A stretch of 64,000 nucleotides of DNA from contig JBBBDQ010001922.1 in the NCBI GenBank assembly GCA_037127315.1, positions 884,501-948,500 of the forward strand, read 5' to 3'. This document shows positions 40,800 to 53,006 of the stretch, in pieces. The number at the start of each line of letters is the position of its first letter. Positions within the stretch are counted from its first letter, which is position 1. This DNA comes from Ascarosepion bandense. Its lineage: Eukaryota; Mollusca; Cephalopoda; Sepiida; Sepiidae. A model generated the notes under the pieces. The model was not told the DNA's origin, made no database searches, and saw only the letters and a list, made by a program, of their open reading frames with translations. Position numbers and translations under genes: made by a program.

Positions 40800-41560
40800 T
40801 TTTATTTTAATCATTTCATCCCAAGCAAGGTGGTACTGCAACTAATGTGCAGAGGGCTACATAAGAGAGTTAAAATTTTAGGCAGGATGAGAGTGGAGAA
40901 AAGACGAACCAGTTACAGAGGGTATCAGAAAAAGGGCAACAGAAGGATTAGAACACAGCTGTGAAAACAGTTGCAAAGATAGAGAGAAAGGAAAAGATAT
41001 ACAGGGTGATGTAGAAAGAACTAGAGTCAAGTGGATAAGAGATGGGTATTGACATTGCATTTAAATTCCTGGAGGTTGTAACAGTCAGCAAAGCAAGTAT
41101 ATGAAAGGAGTTCCACAGGCGGGAAGTGCAAGAAGCTGCTTGAGTAGAATTGTCGGCTGCATTTGGTTGATCTAACAGTAAATGGGTGGGACCCAGTTGC
41201 CAGTCTGGTTGCATGAGTAAATTCTTGTGGCAAGGGCGCCAGTGACTTAAGTTCTTCAGAGCAGAATCCATGAAAATATTTGTAAAATAGACAGAGAGAA
41301 GCCACATCCCGCAAGTGAGAAAGTGACTGGATTCGAGCTGCCAAGTCAGGGTCTATTACATTACAGATTCTCCTTTGGAGCCTATCGAGAACATTGAGAT
41401 GAGCAACAGAGGTGCTTGACCATATATGACATCAGTATTCCATGCATGGACAGATAATTAATTTGTATATGTGCAAGATAGATTCAGGTAGAAAAATCTT
41501 TCTGGCCCAATACAGTGAACCAACCTTATGGTTTCACAACAGTAAGCAATGCAAGCATCC
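40800..41560 (-). mobile_element. LINE-A, C-terminal coding end and 3' UTR
   Basis: Minus frames carry LSHLRDVASLCLFYKYFHGF, then SSFLHFPPVELLSYTCFADC, then YNLQEFKCNVNTHLLST and stop: the region after reverse transcriptase in Jockey/CR1-like LINEs. The 5' side (41345-41560) continues with PDLAA.. and EYC.HIW equivalents. The 3' end reads CTCTTATGTAGCCCTCTGCA, CTTGCTTGGGATGAAATGAT and a mixed A/T tail near 40800. Frameshifts near 41040. Confidence 0.7.
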
Positions 41561-41939
41561 ACAACTACAGGAAATTTATGTTAGTTTAATGGCAAAGTAT
41601 ATGGGTTATAAATTGGTGCAAGACTATACACAAGCCTTTTATCTGCCATATATGTAGGAAAGCCTGAAGAAATGAAGCAAGCCTGTCTTGAGTCAACTTC
41701 TCCCTGGCACTTAATCCAAACTTGAAGAGATCGACTTCTTCATTTGCAATCCAAATATACTGTTTAAAATTTGCTAATTTTTGTAAACTAGAGAAAAATC
41801 AGTGAAGAAATTTCAAAGACATTTTGTTGGTCTTCAACCAAACTTGCATATATGGAATATTGCTGCTCAAATAAACCCATTTTAAATTTAGTTCTATACA
41901 CGTATTTCTTGTTGTAATTTTCTTGTTTTAATTGAATTC

Positions 41940-43100
41940 ACACCATGCAAATGAGTGAAGCTACAAAGACAAAGGGTTTACTGGACATGGAAGAATTGGA
42001 AAACAGAAGTATTATTAACAAGCGAGAACAATATAAGTGTAATCAGGAAGACAGTAGAGAAAAATTGATATTTCAATTGTATTTTTGAAGGTCAAACTTG
42101 ACTGGAAAGCATGGAGCCAGAAGAGAATTTTACAAACAAGAAGTTTGAGAAAAGAAACTGTTAGAACAGAAATTAGGTTACATTTAGCCAATTCACCTGT
42201 GAATAGATGACACCGTATTGTTAATCTAGTACTGCGCTTAAATTCATAAAGTCTAGGTAACATAGCAAAGAACTCAGTTGAACAATTACCATAAAAGGAT
42301 TTATATAAAGGCAAAGAGAGGACTTTGACATTGCACTTAAATTGATAATGTGTAGGTACCATAGCAAGGGGCTCATCCGAACAATTACCATAAAAGGATT
42401 TATATAAAGGCAAAGAGAGGACTTTGACATTGCACTTAAATTGATAATGTGTAGGTACCATAGCAAGGGGCTCATCCGAACAATTACCATAAAAGGATTT
42501 ATATAAAGGCAAAGGGGAAGGACCTTTGGACATTGCACTTAAATTCTTATAATGTGTAGGTACCATAGCAAGGGGCTCATCCGAACAATTACCATAAAAG
42601 GATTTATATAAAGGCAAAGAGAGGACTTTGACATTGCACTTAAATTGATAATGTGTAGGTACCATAGCAAGGGGCTCATCCGAACAATTACCATAAAAGG
42701 ATTTATATAAAGGCAAAGAGAGGACTTTGACATTGCACTTAAATTCATAATGTGTAGGTACCATAGCAAGGGGCTCATCCAAACAATTACCATAAAAGGA
42801 TTTATATAAAGGCAAAGAGAGGACTTTGACATTGCACTTAAATTCATAATGTGTAGGTACCATAGCAAGGGGCTCATCCAAACAATTACCATAAAAGGAT
42901 TTATATAAAGGCAAAGAGAGGACTTTGACATTGCACTTAAATTCATAATGTGTAGGTACCATAGCAAGGGGCTCATCCGAACAATTACCATAAAAGGATT
43001 TATATAAAGGCAAAGAGAGGACTTTGACATTGCACTTAAATTGATAATGTGTAGGTACCATAGCAAGGGGCTCATCCAAACAATTACCATGAAAGTATTC
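41940..43100 (-). pseudogene. LINE-B ORF end with 99-bp tandem expansion
   Basis: An open minus frame of 354 codons (43079-42015). Its last ~100 codons read EFKRSTRLTIRCHLFTGELA and on, the C-terminus of a LINE protein related to LINE-A. The first ~250 codons are repeats of a 33-residue unit containing SLPLYKSFYGNCSDEPLAMV, equivalent to SLCLFYKYFHGFCSDELKSL of LINE-A. No reverse transcriptase remains, so I do not regard it as a working gene. Confidence 0.6.
42283..43098. repeat. 99-bp minisatellite inside LINE-B, nine starts
   Basis: CAATTACCATAAAAGGATTT begins at 42283, 42382, 42481, 42586, 42685, 42784, 42883 and 42982, and as CAATTACCATGAAAG at 43081. Spacing is 99 bp except one of 105 bp, a 6-bp gain that also keeps the frame. 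Units differ at only a few sites (for example GATAATG/CATAATG). Because 99 and 105 divide by three, the parent frame and one other stay open across the array. Confidence 0.88.
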
Positions 43101-43714
43101 TTAGAAAAGTTAATCTTAACGGATATATGTGTTTGAGTAGATAATTATTTACCTACCAGCCTAGGAGCATCCTACAGCTGAGATTGACCCTCTATTTACT
43201 TTTTCTTTTAACTTAAAGAAACCACTTTGTAGTCATGAATGTTGTTATTATTTGAGCAATGGATATCTCTATAAAACGAAAGATCTGTATCTGCTTATTT
43301 TTTGGTGTGGAGAATGTAAAATATAAACAAAAATTTTTTTAAATAATTAATAAAATAGATGCATTCACAAACATCAGCCCAATTGTCCTGGAAGAAATTA
43401 TTTTATATAAGCTAAAAATTCAGTATATCAGCTACGATATACAAATGATAATATATGGTGGTTGTACAATTATTCCATGATTGTTAATAATTAAATACAA
43501 TATAATTATGAAACTGAAAAACTTGTTGATATGAAGTTGATACAAAAGTTTCCAGCATCATCCTTTGTACAAGTATCTTTCAAGTTTACTAAACTGTTTC
43601 TTACCTGTAATAATGCAAGAAGTTTACAAAGTAAGAAAGCTGTTAACATGCAAAAGGAATACTGTCATGTAATTAGAGTGTTCTGACCTCAAGACAAGAA
43701 AGAATAAAAAAATG
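43101..43714. other. AT-rich stretch, nothing recognised
   Basis: No supported frame or shared repeat. Confidence 0.4.
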
Positions 43715-44235
43715 GCAGATGAGACAGAGAATTGGTTCATTTATATTGGTTAAGAAGAAACCCCAGTATGCATCTGTAGAATTTATTCATAAATTTGGGG
43801 TGAGGGTTGTTTTTAGCATTCCTTTATATAAATACAAAACTGAAATGCCTATTAGAAGTATTATGTTGATAAAAAATTATTAGCACCACGGTTTGTAAAA
43901 CATTAAAACAAAAATGTCGGATGGGACAGAGAATTAGGACATTTTTATTGGTTTAGAAGAAACCCCAGTATGCATCCGTAGAATCTATTCATAAATTTGG
44001 GGTGAGGGTTGTTTTTAGCGTTCCTTTATATAAATACAAAACTGAAATGCCTATTAGAAGTATTATGTTGATAAAAAAATTATTAGCACCACAGTTTGTA
44101 AAACATTAAAAGAAAAATGTCGGATGAGACAGAGAATTAGGACATTTTTATTGGTTTAGAAGAAACCCCAGTATGCATCTGTAGGATTTACCTATAAATT
44201 TGATAATTGGGACATTCTTAGAAGTCCTATACATT
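43715..44235. repeat. 202-bp tandem repeat, 2.5 units
   Basis: GACAGAGAATT anchors at about 43724, 43926 and 44128. Units share GAAGAAACCCCAGTATGCAT, TAAATTTGGGGTGAGGGTTG and CCTATTAGAAGTATTATG. The third unit breaks off after CTATAAATTTG near 44200. A worn single unit lies at 36840-36950. Confidence 0.8.
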
Positions 44236-45126
44236 ATGATAAACAGTTGGTATTTTTTGTAAAAATTGTTAGCAAAAATATTTATTCTATTATTTTGGTA
44301 AAAATCTTCATTGAATGTAAAAGACATATTTATCATCTTAGTCTCCATGTTTAATCTGGACAGAAAATTACAGCTGAAGATGAATAATAGATTACTTTTA
44401 GTTAATATAACAGTAGGTGCAAGCATGTAGTTCTTGGATTCAAAGACAAAGAACATTCTATAAAATGTAAGAATCTTAAAATTAGAGGAATATTTGAAGG
44501 CAGATGCAGCATAAAAATGACATCAAGTTCTAGAAAAATTAGAAATCTAAGCAAAACGAAAGAGAAGAAAACATTTGATTGGTGGATGGGAAAATGTTGA
44601 AATGACAGTTGAGGGAAGCTAAGACAAAGAAGAAGATTGAGAAAAGAAAGGATAAAATGAAACTGAATGAAGAAATTGAAGAGGAAAATGCCAAGAAATC
44701 AAGTGATGACAATGCCTGTCTTTTATTCTGCAGAGTTGGAATGGAAAGCTTTTCCGAATGCGGTGTACTCTCTTGACTTTTCACTTTCACACAATAACTG
44801 TTTTGGATTTATTCGATACTGTTTTACCGGAAGTTTTAAGATATTGAAGAAATCGACAAATTCTTTGAATAAACATTGGAATTGTTCTTTTATGATGGAA
44901 TACAGTAGTTTACCGAAATGTAGAGTCAGATAAAACCAGAGAAAAATATTTCATGACTGAATAATAATGCTATGAATTTATATAACTGAAAGATTTTGTT
45001 AAAAAATACTGGAAACTTTTTGAATGAAAAAAATAAGCATAAACAAATTATATATATTATTTTATATAGTGTGCACACGGTAAAGTATGGCAAACTAAAG
45101 ATTAAAGTCTTACGAAAGAAAGACTT
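44236..45126. other. AT-rich stretch, nothing recognised
   Basis: Several open frames of 80-100 codons (for example 44148-44456 minus, 44667-44933 plus), none with a motif I know. Confidence 0.35.
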
Positions 45127-45262
45127 TGAAAAAACATGAAGGTCAAATACAAGAAATTCTCTCTTCCATACCACAAGAGATCCTGGTGAAATCAGCTAAC
45201 ATGATTTCTGCGCAGCTTGAGAAGTTGGTAGCAAAATATGGTGTCCATATTAAAATTTAAAT
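45127..45262 (+). pseudogene. Possible DDE transposase C-terminus
   Basis: The frame reads HEGQIQEILSSIPQEILVKS, then ANMISAQLEKLVAKYGVHIK and stop. An IP.E.L..S...I..RLE.LVA..G.HI ending is typical of Tc1/mariner-like transposases. There is no upstream coding part in frame. The family differs from the mariner copies at 25.7-34 kb. Confidence 0.3.
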
Positions 45263-46347
45263 AAAATGCCATGCTAAATGCTTTCGACTCATATATATTT
45301 CTTGTAAAAATTATAGTTGATAAATAAATTATAAGTATTTTAAAATGGGGAGTTACTTTTCAATCACCATGTAATATCATAGGAAAGAATATCTTCAGTC
45401 TTTTTTTATAGTTCAAATCCTGGTCAAAGAAACAAAAAGGTTATATAGCCATTAAAATTCCCTTTATGCTTCTGGAATGAAATCAAAGTTCAGTCACAAG
45501 AATTTGGAAATTTAGAAGTATCTTCTTATAATTCTGTTTGTCTCTCTTAGTTAGCACAGCCATTGTTCTGCCAAAGCCTCATGACACTGGACTATTCTGT
45601 TTTGATCTTGTGGAATGATGAAAGAGAAATGAAGAAGAAAAGGAAGATAGATGCGGCTATAACACTTGCATGTGTTTAATGTCTCCTGCCGATACCTCAT
45701 ATATAATGGACTATTCTGTTTTAATCAGAGGAAAATACATATCAGCGATGCTACTTCGTTTCACTTTGAAAATGAAAAAAAAAACATCGGAAAGTTAGAA
45801 GTGTTTAATGTCTGTTTCAATAAAATAGAAAAAGTTGTTTATTTGTACCTGTTTATTTATTAAAATAATAACCAGCATTCATCCTTGTAATCTAAATGAA
45901 ATGAATGTTGGAAATAAATAGTAATGTCTATCATATCATCAACTACAAGACTCACAAACTGGGTGAAGTAATAACCTCTGCTAGACAGCAAGGAAACACC
46001 CTCTCAATAGAGTCCAACATATTATATAAAGATTGGGACATACCCATTACTGTCCATAGCTACGTACATAAAATTATGTATGTTTGTTATTACATTATTT
46101 TGTCAAAGTTGTTAAGCTCAAATAATTAACAATGCAAGACAGGAATTTCTAGGAACATTAAGATTCATCCTCAAGTTCAAATAAGAAAATGGAAATTTTC
46201 ATGAGTATTTTTAAATGTGTAATTATTCATTTTTCACATTATTTTTCTGGAACATTAAAGGTTATTTCTTACCAAATATTATATATTTATATAAGCTGTT
46301 TGATTGTCTTCCATATCCATCACTGCATATATTATAATTTAGATAAG
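45263..46347. other. AT-rich stretch with one repeat relic
   Basis: 45655-45740 (minus) resembles the 102-bp unit of the array at 62150 (TGAGGTATCGGCAGGAGACA against TGAGGTATTGGCAGGATATG). Otherwise nothing recognised. Confidence 0.4.
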
Positions 46348-46366
46348 CCAAACTGAAATGAGCATA

Positions 46367-46979
46367 GGTCCTGGGCATGACAGTAAACTGCATCCAGCAG
46401 GAAGGCCTCTGATTTTGGACCACCTCTTAATTGCTGCTGTTTCGAGGTCCACCTTGACCTGAAGTGGTAGCACCTGTTAGGGTTCTGGCTATGGGCAAAT
46501 AGTTAATCTTTCAAACAGGTGTCAAAAACTATGAAAGTATAAAAACAGACTTTTATGAAATATATACATTAATATTTTTGAATGAAAAATATTACCAACA
46601 AAAATACGTTTATAAAGGAAAAATGTTACTAACAAAACGTTTTTGAAGGAAAAATGTCACTATGAAAAATATTACCAACAAAACGTTTTGGAAGGAAAAA
46701 TGTTACCAAGAAAAATATTGTTTTTGAAGGAAAAATGTTTCCAACAAAAATATGTTTTTGAAGGAAAGATATTACCAATAAAACGTTTTTGAAGGAAGAA
46801 TGTTATCAACAAAAATATTTTTTGAATGAAAAATATTACCAACAAAACGTTTTTAAAGGAAAACTTACAAACAAAAATACGATTTTGAAGGAAAAACATT
46901 GCCAACAAAAATACGTTTTTGAAGGAACTAATGTTTTGGCATTAAATGACCCCAAGGGGTTGATAAGCTGTAAAACAAA
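46367..46979 (+). mobile_element. SINE-P copy 2, longest
   Basis: Starts GGTCCTGGGCATGACAGTAA and ends GTTGATAAGCTGTAAAACAA. Near-identical 19-bp repeats flank it (CCAAACTGAAATGAGCATA at 46348, CCAAACTGACATGATCATA at 46980; 17 of 19). The 5' 150 bp follow the other copies. The middle has expanded into a ~30-bp minisatellite (46575-46925), which explains 613 bp against 458 and 511. Confidence 0.7.
46575..46925. repeat. ~30-bp minisatellite within SINE-P
   Basis: Roughly eleven irregular units of the form ATTACCAACAAAACG then TTTTTGAAGGAAAAAT. The other two SINE-P copies have two to three rudimentary units at the same place. Confidence 0.75.
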
Positions 46980-47129
46980 CCAAACTGACATGATCATACA
47001 ACTGGATATCAGACACGTGTTTAGAAAAGGCAAGTCTATACAAAATGTACCTCAAGATAATTGTTCAAATAATTTTGGCCTATTGTTTTCATAAGTGAAT
47101 TCTAATGTAGACAACCGTTATTATAGGTT

Positions 47130-47170
47130 TATAATAATAATAATAATAATAACAATTAATAATAATAAAA
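47130..47170. repeat. (AAT)n microsatellite
   Basis: About seven uninterrupted AAT units, then mixed AATAATAAT. Confidence 0.85.
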
Positions 47171-47340
47171 AATAATGATGATTCAAAAAATAGTTCATCC
47201 AAAAATTTAGTTTGTAACCGTAAGTTAGTAAGTTTTTATTAATGTTCAGCTTTGGATCCTGGCAGAATAAACTGTCTTGGTGGGTAAAAAGGGGAAATTC
47301 GGAAAAAGTAATCACGAGAAATCAAACAATGATAAAAAAT

Positions 47341-47505
47341 TAAGTACCTAGAAGGGTGACCATTTGAGAATACCAGTTGCCATAAACTTGAATGTGTTGG
47401 TGATATAATAGATAAATGGGTTTAGTATATTCACTTGTGAGCAAATATCCTTGAGAAAAGTATGAATCCACTTTTCCCCAACTATGGGTTAATTAGTAAA
47501 TCTTG
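47341..47505 (+). mobile_element. 5S 3' fragment joined to a SINE-F relic
   Basis: 47341-47389 resembles the 5S 3' half (TAAGTACCTAGAAGGGTGAC, CATTTGAGAATACCAG). It is followed within a few bases by a worn SINE-F head and body (GAATGTGTTGGTGATATAAT, TATTCACTTGTGAGCAAATA, CCAACTATGGGTTAAT). Same order as 29396-29668. Confidence 0.5.
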
Positions 47506-47660
47506 TAGCACTAAGTCATTGTTATCTAAAAAAAAAAAAAATTAAAGCTTACAATCTAAAATTATTTTCCGGTTTTAAAAAACTTGTTAAAAGGTTGAGA
47601 TAAGCTGTGCAATCAAAGCAAGCATATTTAGAACAATATTCCAGACTGTTGATTGTTGAT

Positions 47661-47954
47661 GTGCGTTGTGGTGCAGTGGTTATTGGCTCGGGATGAAAAA
47701 TCAGGGAGTCAAGTTTGAATTCCTTGCATTCACTTACACACAAATACCCTTGGGAAAGGTATTAATCCCTCACTTTCCTCCAGTTATGGGTTAAATAACA
47801 GGACAGATTGGATTCTTTAGCCTTGGCTGATAACCAGTTTACTGCAGAAAGTAATGGCAATTTACTACAGGATAATCTTCTGCCTGGTCAGTCATGTTTC
47901 TTTTGAGACATGATCGCCCAAGTATGTATCACGTATGGCACTTAACTGACTGGC
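47661..47954 (+). mobile_element. SINE-F, single module
   Basis: Head GTTGTGGTGCAGTGG (A box), AAGTTTGAATTCC (B box), body, and tail ending ACTTAACTGACTGGC. TGATTGTTGAT/TGATTGTCGAT (47650, 47955) flank it with one mismatch in 11. Confidence 0.7.
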
Positions 47955-47969
47955 TGATTGTCGATGCTT

Positions 47970-50000
47970 AAATATGTTTTGCTGTAGTCAATGTGTTTAG
48001 CGCTCTGGTGAGATGGCACTACATATTTTTTTCTATGCTTTTTCAAAAGTAATTATAATAACTTACTATTACTAATAATAATGCTATTATTTCTATAGTT
48101 ACTAGGTTAATCAACTGGTACAATCTGTGAATATAACTATGAATGACTACAAATCACCAGAGAGACATTAAAAGTGTAACTTGATAATCTAACCAATAGA
48201 TACATCAATTCTTTTTTTTTTTAATTGATTAAGCAAACTTTGGCATTCGATCTATATGCTACATATTATTAATAAAAAGAAAGGGGTCAGTGGTCAAGAT
48301 TTAATGTAGGATTTATTATTAACAAGATATAGCTACTAATTATGTAAATGCTTTACTATTGATTTTAATTTTATGATAATCTGGAAATCAGGGAACAATA
48401 GATTATCAGGACTTAGAAAGTGTTATTGACTGAACAGTGCTATTATATGCATAACACTTTTGTTCAGTTCCATTCTGGCAATATTTAAAAATTTGAAATT
48501 TGATACTCTCTTTTTAAAAATCTATTTTCAGACGTTCTAAATTTATTCATTTTCACATATTTCAAAAGGGAGGTGCTTCATAATGTTAGGACACTTTTTT
48601 TGTAAATGAAGGAGCAAGTGTTTTTTTTTTTTACTTTTTTGTTGGTTTTGCTATTTGTAATTCAATGTTTCTTATAAACATACGTCTATCTATCTGTTGT
48701 ATACTTGTATCTGTCTGTTCTTTGGAAAATTCTTTGTCTGAAATTGTATCCAGGAACATCAAAGAGTTTCTTCTCACATCTTATTTCCATCAAATATTAA
48801 CTTCCAACCAATCATATATTTCATATTCAACCTTCATGGCTATTTTCTTCAGCTTTGTGTTGTTTTTATCACAATCTTTTGGTGGAGATTTTTTTTTTCA
48901 GTTAAAATACGATAGAAACAAACAGAAAACAATGAAAATGTTAGCCTAAATCAAAACATAAAAAAATAACCACTTTATATCCTGACTGAAGAAACCAAAT
49001 TATTATTTCAAGAACCAAAACTTCCTTTTCAAACTGTTGTCTTTTGCTTCATTGTTTGGTCCATGTTGTCCTGTTCTTTATCTGCCTCAGTTCCTCACTA
49101 ACCAGTTATCGATTGGTCAAAAATGAATAAATTCTGATTACATGAAAAGCATCAAAACAGAATCTTATTTACTAAATCTATTTTAATTTATATTAATACA
49201 ATTTCTGCTTTAAGATATATTTATTATTGTAACAATAAAAACGGCACTTCATTGCAAGATTTTTGTTAGGGCAATAATGTTAAAATATTACAACTTGTTG
49301 TACTAAAGCAAGTTCTAGCCCAATTTACAACTTAATAGTGTGATCAAATTTTTATATGTTTGTTAGAAATATAGAAAATAAAATAAACCCAACATTGAAA
49401 ATATAGATTAAATTTAAAAATTCTGATTAAAATCTGGTATCAAGGCTTATTTGTTGAACGAATCTCCAAAATCAATTCCTTAACAAACAGGAAAACCTTA
49501 AATACCATATAAAGAATCTCAGATCAGTGTATAGTATTTGTTAACTCTGCTTAGCTTGATATTTGCAAGTTTTCTATGTAGTTCAGTGGACAAGTCACGT
49601 GTTTTGTGACTTGCAAGTCAGACAGATCAGAACATAATTCACTTTTAAATTTTGCATATATCATTTTGATTTACTATGGCAAACTTTCTGAACAGAAAAA
49701 CAAACATTCAGAAAAGGTTACACTTTCATAATTATATATAATTTTGGAATTCGTTTTTTTTTTCTAGAGAACAAATTAGATTTAAATTCAAAATTTATAT
49801 TGATTATTTTGTAGGGGCTGATCTAGAAATTTTAGTCAAGTTCTCTATCCACTCTATGTGTCTTAAAAGATAAGTAAATTTCTGCTAAACCCATTGTGAT
49901 TACAACTGCTCCCTTCTCTTGATGGCTACCTTGACATAGAATGTTCTTATAATAGTCACTACACTACACCCTTGCAGTGTTGCACAGAGAGCCTTGTCTG
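47970..50000. other. 2 kb of AT-rich unique sequence
   Basis: No repeat or gene recognised. The 94-codon frame at 48665-48949 is F/S/L-rich and overlaps T runs. Confidence 0.45.
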
Positions 50001-50345
50001 GTGTGTTAAGGTTTCAAGGTCATTCAGTGTGCATGAATCTCCAAGATTGAAGAAAACTTGAAGATGCTCCATAGTTTGTGATTGTCCCTATTGACAGTTG
50101 GGATCATCATCAGTTGTATATCCCCTTTTCTGAAAGTTGACACTACAGTAACCAACAGCTGTTAGGAGGCAATTTGGGCAGGATTGAAATGGCCAGGAAT
50201 CACTTGAACCAGGGGGAGGAATTCTGTTGCTGAAAGAAAGCTGTGTTCCACATTGTTATGGTGGCTGCTCAACAAGGACAGACACCGACAAGAAACACTG
50301 TTCAACTGAATGTAGAAAGCTGTGTCTTGACTTGAGATTCGTTTT
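50001..50345 (-). other. Possible worn coding piece, family unclear
   Basis: Composition is less AT-rich than the surroundings. Minus-strand pieces in shifting frames include HTRQGSLCNTARV and FRKGDIQLMM, a faint resemblance to the end of a retroelement RNase H or cysteine region, too weak to name. Confidence 0.2.
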
Positions 50346-50429
50346 TATTGCTTCACAACTGTGGAGTGGATGACAAGTATCAGTTTCCTGCTTCAACTTT
50401 TCAAGTTTGGAATGGACTTTCTGACAATT

Positions 50430-51190
50430 TTTTTTTTAATCGTTTCACCCCAAGCAAGGCGATACCACCACTGATGTGCAGAGAGCTACATAAGTTTAGA
50501 CTCGAGGAAAGTAAAGAGAAAGACGAACTAGTTACAGGGGGTGTCAGAGAAAGAGCAAGAGAAGGATGAGAACACAGGTGTGAAGGTAGAGAGAAAGGAA
50601 AAGAACAAGATATACAGAGTAATGTAGAAAGAACTGGAGTCAAGTGGATAAGAGATAAGTATTGACATTGCATTTAAATTCCTGGAGATTGTAGCTGTCA
50701 GGAAAGCAAATATATGGAAGGGGGTTCAATAGGTGGGAAGTGCAAGAAAAGAATCTGCTGAAGTAGAATTGTCAGCTGCATTTTGTTGATCTATCTGTAA
50801 ATGGGTGAGTCTTTGTTACCAGTCTGGTTGCACGAGTAAATTCTTATGGCGAGGGCACCAGTGACTTAAGTTCGTCGGAGCAGAATCCATGAAAATATTT
50901 GTAAAATAGACAGAGGGAAGCCACATCCCGCCAGTGAGAAAATGGCTGGCGTCGAGCTGCCAAGTCGGGAGCTATCACATTAAAGATTCTCCTTTGGAGC
51001 CTGTCGAGAACACTGAGATGAACAGCAGGGACGCCTGACCATATATGACAACAGTATTCTATCCACGGAGAGATGGCTAATTTGTATATATGCAAGATGG
51101 TTTCAGGTGGGAAAAAAAACCTCCTGGCTCGACACAGTGACCAAACCTTCCTAGCAGTTAGTGAGGCATTGCTACTAAGCAAGTAGAGGT
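50430..51190 (-). mobile_element. LINE-A, best-preserved C-terminal copy
   Basis: The minus frame 51182-50844 (112 codons) reads ETILHIYKLAISPWIEYCCH, IWSGVPAVHLSVLDRLQRRI, APDLAARRQP, SHWRDVASLCLFYKYFHGFC. This is the conserved region following the reverse transcriptase core in Jockey/CR1-like LINEs. The frame then shifts, and the C-terminal LWNPLP-type part and 3' UTR follow to CTTATGTAGCTCTCTGCACA, CTTGCTTGGGGTGAAACG and a T run (A tail) at 50433. The catalytic YADD domain is absent (5'-truncated). Confidence 0.75.
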
Positions 51191-51763
51191 CATATACTTT
51201 GGTTGACTTGAGACACCCAGTGATTGATATGCTAGAGGCATTTAAGGCAGGATTAATTTTCTTTCTATATGATAATCTGCTCTACACTAGTGATAGTAAG
51301 ATAACAATCTTACCTGGTGAACAACACTGTAGAGGATTCAATACTCCTTAGCATATTTGTGACCTTTCACCATTTATAGTGTATTCAGTATATGTTAGTT
51401 TATTTATTATGATGCATAAGCTTATAAGCCCATTTTAAAGAGTCGCTTTCGTACAATGTTCTTTCAGGATCTGAGTATTCATGATTCTCCCCGATTTCCT
51501 TTTTTTGTGACTTTAAGAAAACTTTGATCATTATTATGCCTCTTTTTTTTTTTCTTGCTTTGCCATCCATGGAAATAAGTAGCAAAAGAGAGATGCTTGA
51601 TATTGTGGAGCTCATTCGATATTTTAAATCTAATTTATTCCCATAATGTGATAGTTCATAAGCTTTTCTCAGAGATTAGGGTTAATGTTTGAATTTTAAT
51701 GGGCACTCAACTATTGTAGCTTTATAGTAAGCTATGCTTGATAAATATCTAATTAGGGCAGAT
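51191..51763. other. AT-rich stretch, nothing recognised
   Basis: No supported feature. Confidence 0.4.
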
Positions 51764-51771
51764 GATCTAGT

Positions 51772-52267
51772 GCAGTTGTTCTCAAACTTTTTTCTCTTAT
51801 TTCCCTCTACACCCAGTTCAACCATCCGGGTTTCTCCCTTCATGTGTATGAGAGAAAGAGTAGCTAAAAAACACACTGAGACTATTTACTAATTTATTTT
51901 TCAAATGTACAAATATACTGATAAACTTATAGTTACAGAGTCAAGTGGATAGAGAGCAGTTAGTAACAACTAAGCATAACCATAGAGAATGGTTAGTAAC
52001 AAATAAAAGGACTTTTGTTTGCTCTTCTACTTCAGAATTAAATTAATGAGAAGGGTGATGCTGCTTCTTTTGCACCAGTGTATCAATATCAGGGTTAGTT
52101 TTGGCAAGCATGCAACATATGTCACATTCCACCTCCTTTGGGCTTGATTGTGAGTAAAGTAAAAAAAACCCTGCCTCACAAAGGTACATTGTGGAAAACA
52201 GAATGAGTAGGTAGTGTAACTATTTCCCCACTGGTAGATTCAAATTTCCACCAGTTTGGGAATAGCA
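51772..52267. mobile_element. hAT-like MITE, ~496 bp
   Basis: The left end GCAGTTGTTCTCAAACTTTT and the right end, read inward, TGCTATTCCCAAACTGG resemble the CAGTGGTTCTCAAACT hAT ends. GATCTAGT (51764) and GATCTAGA (52268) flank it, 7 of 8. No transposase frame. More worn than the element at 5217. Confidence 0.65.
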
Positions 52268-52593
52268 GATCTAGAGTGATAGCTAGTAAGTAGAGTACAT
52301 TAATCAGTTCACTAGTATTCTGTGTTCAGTACTTAGCCTATTATAACTTTGAGCGAGATGAAGCAATGCTTAGTTACCAAACTTCAGTAATGAGTATAAA
52401 CAATTTAATGGTAATGGTGACATTAGTAACTGTTATCAGTTTCCTTCCTGACTTTTTGTAATGTAAACATTCAATATTTTGATTATATGATTATCTTCTG
52501 TTCTAGTTACATGTGCTATCCATTTTAGTTGTTGCTACTGTTGGAAGTCTTTGTCACATGCCTTTTGTAATTTGGCAAAGCACTTTGTCTGCA

Positions 52594-52652
52594 AGTATGC
52601 AATGCCAGTTAAAAAGATCTGATGAAGGATTGACTTTTTCAAGGATTCATTC
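52594..52652. repeat. 59-bp direct repeat, left copy
   Basis: Starts AGTATGCAATGCCAGTTAAA and ends CAAGGATTCATTC. The right copy, with one difference, is at 53525-53583, 931 bp away. The pair encloses the Copia pol piece and a SINE-F. The flanks differ, so these may be ends of one segmental duplication or remnants of a repeat family. Confidence 0.7.
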
Positions 52653-52815
52653 CATGGAAGCCATTTTTTATCATTGATCCGAAAAAACAGTTTTATTTTG
52701 CTAATAGTTTAGACATTTTTAATTTTAACTGGATGCCATGTATAACATTCTTATGCGAGTCGAAATCTGTAGAAGCTATTTAAAAACATGAATTATTTGC
52801 CTTTATTAGATCAGA

Positions 52816-53006
52816 AGGATGTGCATGGGTGGTGTAGTGGATATTGGCACAGAGTGAGAAATTAGGGAACTGAGTGTGAATTCTAACTGAATTTGTTGCA
52901 TTCACTTACGCGCAAATACTCTTGGGAAAGATATTAATCCATCTCTTCTCCCTCCAGCTATGCAGGAGAGATTAGGTTCTATAGCCTTAGTTGGCAACCA
53001 GTCTAC
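52816..53006 (+). mobile_element. SINE-F head and body, tail missing
   Basis: GGATGTGCATGGGTGGTGTA (A box region), GAGTGTGAATTCTAAC (worn B box), body up to GGCAACCAGTCTACC, then unrelated sequence. Confidence 0.6.

Noticed and set aside
42221..43090. Second and third open frames (105 and 183 codons) over the 99-bp array
   Set aside because: A period divisible by three keeps any stop-free frame open in all units. They share no similarity with a protein, unlike the main frame.
50401..50673. A 90-codon minus frame rich in S/L/P near the LINE-A 3' end
   Set aside because: It covers LINE-A 3' untranslated sequence (equivalent frames appear at 40878-41060 and 60041-60247).
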